DNA of 64,000 nt, from the NCBI GenBank assembly GCA_031367435.1, contig JANLPV010000048.1:1-64000 (forward strand), in the 5' to 3' direction. This document shows, piece after piece, positions 58,947 through 64,000 of the stretch (its first letter is position 1; the number at the start of each line of letters is the position of its first letter). Source of the DNA: WLMZ01 sp031367435. GTDB lineage: Bacteria > Actinomycetota > Acidimicrobiia > Acidimicrobiales > Ilumatobacteraceae. The position numbers were made by a program, and so were the translations under genes. Below the pieces are notes generated by a model. The model was not told the DNA's origin, searched no databases, and worked only from the letters and a program-made list of their open reading frames with translations.

Positions 58947-61900
58947 ATGATGCAGCAGGGGGAGACCGTCGACGGCAATGAGGCAGCCGCAAGTGTGGCC
59001 TTTCGGTTGTCGGAGGTCATCGCGATCTACCCCATCACACCGGCCTCCACCATGGCCGAGGCATGCGATGCGTGGGCTGCGGCGGGTCGGCCCAACCTGT
59101 GGGGCGTGGTGCCAGAGGTCATCGAGATGCAGTCCGAGGCGGGTGCAGCGGGAACACTGCACGGTGCAACCATGCGCGGCGCGCTCGCCACCACGTTCAC
59201 CGCGTCGCAGGGTTTGTTGCTGATGTTGCCGAACATGTTCAAGATCGCGGGCGAATTGTCTCCGGCCGTGGTGCATGTTGCGGCGCGATCGTTGGCGACG
59301 CATGCGTTGTCGATCTTCGGTGATCACAGCGATGTCATGGCCGCGCGTACCACTGGCTGGGCAATGTTGTCGTCTGGTTCTGTGCAGGAAGCGGCCGACT
59401 TCGCGCTCATCGCCCATGCAGCGGCGCTTGAGAGCCGGGTGCCATTTCTTCACTTCTTCGATGGCTTTCGTACCTCGCACGAGGTCGCCACGATCCAGCT
59501 GCCGACCGACGCCGACATCGCCGCGTTGATCGACGACCAATGGGTCACCGACCTTCGTCTGCGTGCGCTCGACCCAGATCATCCCGTGCTGCGCGGCTCG
59601 GCCCAGAACCCCGACGTGTTCTTTCAAGCGCGCGAAGCCGGCAACCCGTACACGATGTCGGTGCCCGGCATTGTGCAAGATGCGTTCGCCCGCCTCGCGG
59701 CGCAGACCGGCCGTCAGTACTCACTCGTTGAATACACCGGTGCCCCCGACGCCGAACGTGTTGTGGTGCTCATGGGTTCCGGCGCGGGTGCCGCTCACGA
59801 GGCGGTTGAGCGACTCAACCGTGAAGGCGGCAAGGTCGGTCTGCTCAGCGTCCGGCTGTATCGGCCGTTCCCTTCGCAGGAGTTGGTGGCCGCGTTGCCG
59901 GCCACGGTACGCGCCGTTGCTGTGCTCGATCGCACGAAGGAACCAGGCGCTCCGGCTGAGCCGCTGTGTCTCGATGTGATCGAAGCGCTAGCCGATGCCG
60001 CAGCCGATGGTCTGCGCGCGATGCCACGAGTCATCGGTGGCCGTTATGGACTCTCGTCGAAGGAGTTCACCCCGGCGATGGTGAAGGCCGTGTTCGATGA
60101 GCTCGACGCAGCCCATCCAAAGAAGCGTTTCACGGTGGGCATCGTCGACGACGTCACTCACCTCAGCTTGAGCGTTGATACGTCGTTCACCACCGATCAG
60201 GCGTCGTTGCGCGCGGTGTTCTACGGGTTGGGTTCCGACGGTACGGTCGGCGCGAATAAGCAAACGGCAAAGATCGTTGGTGATCTCACCGGTCGGCATG
60301 CGCAGGGATACTTCGTGTACGACTCGAAGAAGTCGGGTTCGATGACCGTGTCACATCTTCGCTTCGACGACGACGAGATTCGATCGACGTATCTCATCAC
60401 CGAAGCCGACTTTGTTGCCGTGCATCAGTTCGGTCTGCTCGACAGGCTCGATGTGTTGTCGGTGGCGCGCCCCGGCGCCACGCTGTTGCTCAACAGCCCG
60501 TATCCGGTCGGCGAGACGTGGGCGCGGTTGCCCCGCGAAGTTCAAGAGCAGATCATCGATAAGGGTCTCGACGCGCACGTCATCGATGGCCATCGTGTGG
60601 CGCGTGATGCGGGTCTCGCCGGTCAGATCAACACGATCATGCAGGTTGCCTTCTTTGCGCTTACCAACCTGATGTCGATCGACGATGCCATCGCGGCAGT
60701 TGAGAACTCCGTTCGTAAGGCATACGGCAAACGCGGCGGTCCCGTGGTCGACGCGAACATCAAGGCGATCACGCTCACCGTTGATGAACTGCACCCGCTG
60801 CCAGTTCCGGCCGTTGCGACCGCTACGCGCTACCGACGGCTGCCGGTGCCCGTCGAGGCACCCGACTTTGTGCAACGCGTGACAGCGCGAATGCTCGCCG
60901 GCGAAGGCGACTTGTTGCCCGTCAGCGCGATGCCCGTGGATGGACAATTTCCCACGGGCACAGCTCGATTCGAAAAGCGTGGCCTCGCCGCCACGATTCC
61001 GATCTGGGATGCGTCGATCTGCATCGACTGTGCGCGGTGTGCGTTGGTGTGTCCGCACGCGGCAATTCGGATGAAGGTGTACGAACCAACCGAACTCAAC
61101 AACGCGCCCGATGGCTTCCCGACCAAAAGTTTCCGCTCGCACGATCATCCTGGTTTGCAGCTGAGTATCCAGGTTGCCCCCGACGACTGCACCGGGTGTG
61201 GGGTGTGCGTTGACATTTGCCCAGCCCGCTCAAAGAGTGAGGTTCGCCACAAGGCGATCAACATGGAATCCTTCGGCGAGCATCACGATCAGGAAGCTGT
61301 TCGCTTCGACTTCTTCCAGTCGGTGCAGGCTGTGGCACCAGGTGTGCTCGAGCCGTCGAGCGTGAAGGGCTCGCAGGTTCGTGAGCCGCTCTTCGAATTC
61401 TCGGGCGCATGCGCAGGTTGCGGCGAGACGCCCTATCTCAAACTTCTCAGTCAGCTCTTCGGTGACCGCACGATTGTTGCGAATGCAACCGGTTGTTCCT
61501 CGATCTTCGGCGGCAATTTGCCAACGACACCATGGGGAATCGATGCAAATGGCCGTGGCCCGGCGTGGGCGAACTCGTTGTTCGAGGACAACGCCGAGTT
61601 CGGGCTTGGCATGCGTATTGCGCTCGATCGTCAGAGCACGATGGCACGGCAGTGGCTGCGTGAAATTGAGCCTCATGTCAGTGCCTCTCTTGTCGATGGC
61701 ATTCTTGCCGTGCACCCGAGCACCCCGATCGACGATGCCACGATCGCTCAGCAACGGGCACTGATCGCACAGCTCGATGCCCGTCTCGATGAGCTCATGG
61801 TTGGCTCCGACGAGACTGCGGCTCTGCTGGCTCGTCGCCTGCGCCCGCTGACCGGCACCTTGGTACGCAAGAACGTCTGGATTGTCGGTGGTGACGGATG

Positions 61901-62636
61901 GGCATACGACATCGGCGCTGGCGGTCTCGATCACGTGCTCGGCTCTGGTCGAGATGTGAACATTCTCGTACTTGATACCGAGGTCTACTCGAATACCGGT
62001 GGTCAGGCGTCGAAGAGCACACCGCGCGCTGCCGTGGCGAAGTTCGCGTCTGGCGGAAAGACCACTGCGAAGAAGGACCTTGGTGCCGAGGCGCGCCGTT
62101 ACGGCAATGTCTATGTAGCCCAGGTAGCAGTGGGCGCCAACGACATTCAGACGGTGAAGGCATTTGCTGAAGCGGAGGCGTGGCCGGGTGTCTCGTTGAT
62201 CATCGCCTACTCCACATGCATCGCCCACGGCATCGACATGTCGACGTCGATGTCTCATCAAAAGGTCGCCGTGCAGACCGGGTATTGGCCGCTCTATCGA
62301 TTCCGCCCCGGCCTAGATGAGCACTCGATGCCGTTCAGCCTTGACTCGAAAGATCCAACGTTGCCGGTGTCAGACTTCGTCGGCGTCGAAGGTCGCTTCA
62401 CAATGCTCGCCCGCTCGCATCCAGAGCAGTCGGCGCACCTGCTTGCCCTGGCCCAGATCGACGTTGATGAACGTTGGCGCTATTACCGCCAACTCGCTGG
62501 TCTCGAACGCACGGTACCGAGTGTCGCCGTCGCCGAATCGCCGACGGACAGCCCCATAGCGGTGGCTGTCAAGCCAAACGAGCCAGACGAGTCAGACAAG
62601 CCAGACGAGTCAGACGAACGGGGTGAGTCAGCATGA
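58947..62636 (+). CDS. nifJ: Pyruvate:ferredoxin (flavodoxin) oxidoreductase, single chain (1229 aa)
   Basis: All NifJ parts are present in one chain: the N-terminal V-D-G-N-E-A-A-A ... Y-P-I-T-P-A-S-T-M-A, gamma domain, two 4Fe-4S motifs (C-I-D-C-A-R-C-A-L-V-C-P and C-T-G-C-G-V-C-V-D-I-C-P), the C-A-G-C-G-E-T-P cluster ligands and a ThDP site (G-D-G-W-A-Y-D-I-G). It converts pyruvate and CoA to acetyl-CoA, CO2 and reduced ferredoxin. ATG 58947 fits the family start; GTG 58929 adds six residues. The C-terminus ends in an acidic P-D-E-S-D repeat. Confidence 0.94.
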   Translation: MMQQGETVDGNEAAASVAFRLSEVIAIYPITPASTMAEACDAWAAAGRPNLWGVVPEVIEMQSEAGAAGTLHGATMRGALATTFTASQGLLLMLPNMFKIAGELSPAVVHVAARSLATHALSIFGDHSDVMAARTTGWAMLSSGSVQEAADFALIAHAAALESRVPFLHFFDGFRTSHEVATIQLPTDADIAALIDDQWVTDLRLRALDPDHPVLRGSAQNPDVFFQAREAGNPYTMSVPGIVQDAFARLAAQTGRQYSLVEYTGAPDAERVVVLMGSGAGAAHEAVERLNREGGKVGLLSVRLYRPFPSQELVAALPATVRAVAVLDRTKEPGAPAEPLCLDVIEALADAAADGLRAMPRVIGGRYGLSSKEFTPAMVKAVFDELDAAHPKKRFTVGIVDDVTHLSLSVDTSFTTDQASLRAVFYGLGSDGTVGANKQTAKIVGDLTGRHAQGYFVYDSKKSGSMTVSHLRFDDDEIRSTYLITEADFVAVHQFGLLDRLDVLSVARPGATLLLNSPYPVGETWARLPREVQEQIIDKGLDAHVIDGHRVARDAGLAGQINTIMQVAFFALTNLMSIDDAIAAVENSVRKAYGKRGGPVVDANIKAITLTVDELHPLPVPAVATATRYRRLPVPVEAPDFVQRVTARMLAGEGDLLPVSAMPVDGQFPTGTARFEKRGLAATIPIWDASICIDCARCALVCPHAAIRMKVYEPTELNNAPDGFPTKSFRSHDHPGLQLSIQVAPDDCTGCGVCVDICPARSKSEVRHKAINMESFGEHHDQEAVRFDFFQSVQAVAPGVLEPSSVKGSQVREPLFEFSGACAGCGETPYLKLLSQLFGDRTIVANATGCSSIFGGNLPTTPWGIDANGRGPAWANSLFEDNAEFGLGMRIALDRQSTMARQWLREIEPHVSASLVDGILAVHPSTPIDDATIAQQRALIAQLDARLDELMVGSDETAALLARRLRPLTGTLVRKNVWIVGGDGWAYDIGAGGLDHVLGSGRDVNILVLDTEVYSNTGGQASKSTPRAAVAKFASGGKTTAKKDLGAEARRYGNVYVAQVAVGANDIQTVKAFAEAEAWPGVSLIIAYSTCIAHGIDMSTSMSHQKVAVQTGYWPLYRFRPGLDEHSMPFSLDSKDPTLPVSDFVGVEGRFTMLARSHPEQSAHLLALAQIDVDERWRYYRQLAGLERTVPSVAVAESPTDSPIAVAVKPNEPDESDKPDESDERGESA

Positions 62637-63658
62637 GCGCGGATCTCCGCTGTCAGTATCTCGGCCTCGATCTCGCCAACCCCGTCGTTGCATCAGCGGG
62701 ACCACTGACGGGTCGCATCGACATGCTGCGCAGGCTCGAGGCGGCGGGCGCCGCCGCCGTCGTGCTGCCCTCGCTGTTCGAAGAGGAGATCGTCAAAGCT
62801 GCCTTCGATCTACACAATATGAACAACCACGGTGTGTTTGCTGAGGCGGCCAGCTACTTGCCCGAACTACCCGACACCCCTGCCGATGTCGATCGGTATC
62901 TCGATCTTGTTGCACATGCAAGTGAACGCCTCTCGGTTCCGGTGATTGCCAGCCTGAATGGTTTGTCGACGGGTGGCTGGGTGAGCTATGCCACCGAGCT
63001 TGCGCAGGCGGGAGCGAGCGCGATCGAGCTCAATGTGTACCTGATGGCCACTGATCGGGCCGACACCGCAACAGCAATCGAGCACCGGGTCATCGACCTT
63101 GTGCAGGCAGTCCGCGCCGCGGTATCCATTCCGGTTGCGGTGAAGCTGTCACCCTTCTTCAGCGCGCTCGGCAACCTGGCCGAGGCCGTAGTGGATGCTG
63201 GTGCCGACGGGCTGGTGTTGTTCAACCGCTTCTACCAACCGGATATCGATCTCGACACCCTCGCCGTCGTGCCGAGCCTTGATCTCAGCAGCTCAGTCGA
63301 TCTTCGCTTGCCGCTGCGTTGGATCGGCGTCCTTCGCGACCGCCTGTCGTGCTCGCTTGCCCTGTCGGGTGGAGTACACACATCGCGCGACGCTGTGAAG
63401 GGTCTTCTCGCCGGAGCCAACGTGGTGATGAGTACCTCGGCTCTGCTTCGCTTCGGACCCGAGCACGTGCGCGAATTGTTGGGCGGAATTTCCCAATGGC
63501 TCGACCAGAACGATTACGAATCGGTGGCGCAAATGCGCGGCAGCATGAGCCAGAACTCGGTCCCTGAACCCGACGCGTACGAACGATCGAATTACCTCAA
63601 GGTCCTACGCCACGGGGCTGACCGCTACTTGCCGCAGTACATCATCGACGATGAATAA
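62633..63658 (+). CDS. Dihydroorotate-dehydrogenase-like FMN protein paired with NifJ (341 aa)
   Basis: A TIM-barrel with Y-L-G-L-D-L-A-N-P-V-V-A-S-A-G-P, A-I-E-L-N and L-A-L-S-G-G-V-H as in class 1 DHODs, where the FMN site is built. Start and NifJ stop overlap by 4 nt, so the two are co-translated; the same pairing occurs in other phyla as I remember. It probably exchanges electrons between ferredoxin and another carrier or substrate rather than making pyrimidines. Confidence 0.88.
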   Translation: MSADLRCQYLGLDLANPVVASAGPLTGRIDMLRRLEAAGAAAVVLPSLFEEEIVKAAFDLHNMNNHGVFAEAASYLPELPDTPADVDRYLDLVAHASERLSVPVIASLNGLSTGGWVSYATELAQAGASAIELNVYLMATDRADTATAIEHRVIDLVQAVRAAVSIPVAVKLSPFFSALGNLAEAVVDAGADGLVLFNRFYQPDIDLDTLAVVPSLDLSSSVDLRLPLRWIGVLRDRLSCSLALSGGVHTSRDAVKGLLAGANVVMSTSALLRFGPEHVRELLGGISQWLDQNDYESVAQMRGSMSQNSVPEPDAYERSNYLKVLRHGADRYLPQYIIDDE

Positions 63659-63735
63659 CGTCTCGCTCCGCTTCAGCATCGAGTGGTGATCGGGGCCGGC
63701 GCAGGCGCACGAACGACACAACTAGGGTGGTCACC

Positions 63736-64000
63736 ATGAAGGAACTGATCTATCACCGGCATCTGCTTCCGGCGGTGCAACGCAATGCCAATCGGGTGTG
63801 CGTCACCGATTCATCCACGGGGGTCAGCACCACCTTCGTCGAACATCTCGAACGCGTGAGTCGTCTGATTGGCGGATTGCAGTCGCTAGGCGTCGGTCGC
63901 CGCGACCGTTTTGCGATCATGACGATGAACTCTCCGCAGTATCTCGAGATGTATCACGCGGCGTTCCTCGGTGGCGGTGTGGTGAATCCGCTCAACTTGC
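63736..64000 (+). CDS. Acyl-CoA ligase / AMP-binding enzyme, 3' truncated by window
   Basis: The open frame begins M-K-E-L-I-Y-H-R-H and shows S-R-L-I-G-G-L-Q-S-L-G-V-G-R-R-D-R-F-A-I and then A-A-F-L-G-G-G-V-V-N-P-L-N, the conserved N-terminal region of ANL-superfamily fatty-acyl or aryl CoA ligases. It runs off the window, so the AMP-binding core is not visible. 77 nt separate it from the preceding gene. Confidence 0.8.
   Translation, partial: MKELIYHRHLLPAVQRNANRVCVTDSSTGVSTTFVEHLERVSRLIGGLQSLGVGRRDRFAIMTMNSPQYLEMYHAAFLGGGVVNPLNL

Overview
The window is about 64 kb of high-GC, densely packed bacterial DNA. GTG and TTG starts are common, and several genes look leaderless, with a -10 hexamer 6-8 nt before the start codon. 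The gene families are actinobacterial. In particular, the 10-15.6 kb block (GT-C membrane protein, MTA phosphorylase, epimerase, GT2 and DUF2064 glycosyltransferases) has the same gene content as the Mycobacterium tuberculosis Rv0535-Rv0541c neighbourhood as I remember it. Together with the fused indolepyruvate oxidoreductase, NifJ, Fe-S photolyase and B12-type proteins, this suggests an environmental actinomycete, possibly Acidimicrobiia. That placement is inference; no rRNA or tRNA gene is visible.

Layout. 1-2.2 kb: end of a PlsC-like acyltransferase gene, a small thioredoxin-like gene and two decayed gene fragments. 2.4-9.9 kb: a lipoprotein/two-ATPase/permease ABC operon divergent from a response regulator-kinase pair, with a symmetric four-half-site box between them. 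10-15.6 kb: the envelope or sugar block. 15.6-21.6 kb: radical SAM/AhpD-like operon, GDPD, a second two-component system with a rhodanese gene, and an interrupted methyltransferase. Three of these units share a 16-bp GAAAC-N6-GAAAC motif 48-51 nt before their start codons, so they may form one regulon. 21.7-22.7 kb: a decay zone (NmrA-like and VOC pseudogenes).

22.7-27.4 kb: COQ4-like and DUF1232 genes, a MerR operon with a classical dyad operator, and an Rrf2(NsrR-like)-YwiC-group III truncated haemoglobin operon that looks like nitric-oxide defence. 28-33.7 kb: CHRD-type secreted protein, then a DUF2867 SDR divergent from an Fe-S (6-4)-type photolyase, a 97-aa ORF and a cytochrome P450. 33.7-40.6 kb: GNAT, an ECF sigma factor with a membrane protein carrying a DUF4232-like domain and a lipoprotein, a secreted protein, and a YtrA-type GntR operon.

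40.6-43.6 kb is a small defence or toxin-antitoxin island. It has an intact AbiEi-type antitoxin next to an AbiEii-type toxin broken by two in-frame amber codons and a frameshift. It also has an MNT nucleotidyltransferase gene facing an HEPN gene tail-to-tail, and a decayed second copy of the HEPN gene. Both regulatory genes have leaderless promoters with perfect palindromes. 43.7-64 kb is catabolic: Lrp/AsnC divergent from indolepyruvate ferredoxin oxidoreductase, SDR, leucine-type dehydrogenase, a glutamate-mutase-like protein, a Baeyer-Villiger-type monooxygenase behind a (GATGCC)6 repeat, amidohydrolase, MarR, a ColD/RfbH-like PLP dehydratase homologue, SDR, a diiron desaturase-like protein, MtfA peptidase, NifJ with a dihydroorotate-dehydrogenase-like partner, and the start of an acyl-CoA ligase.
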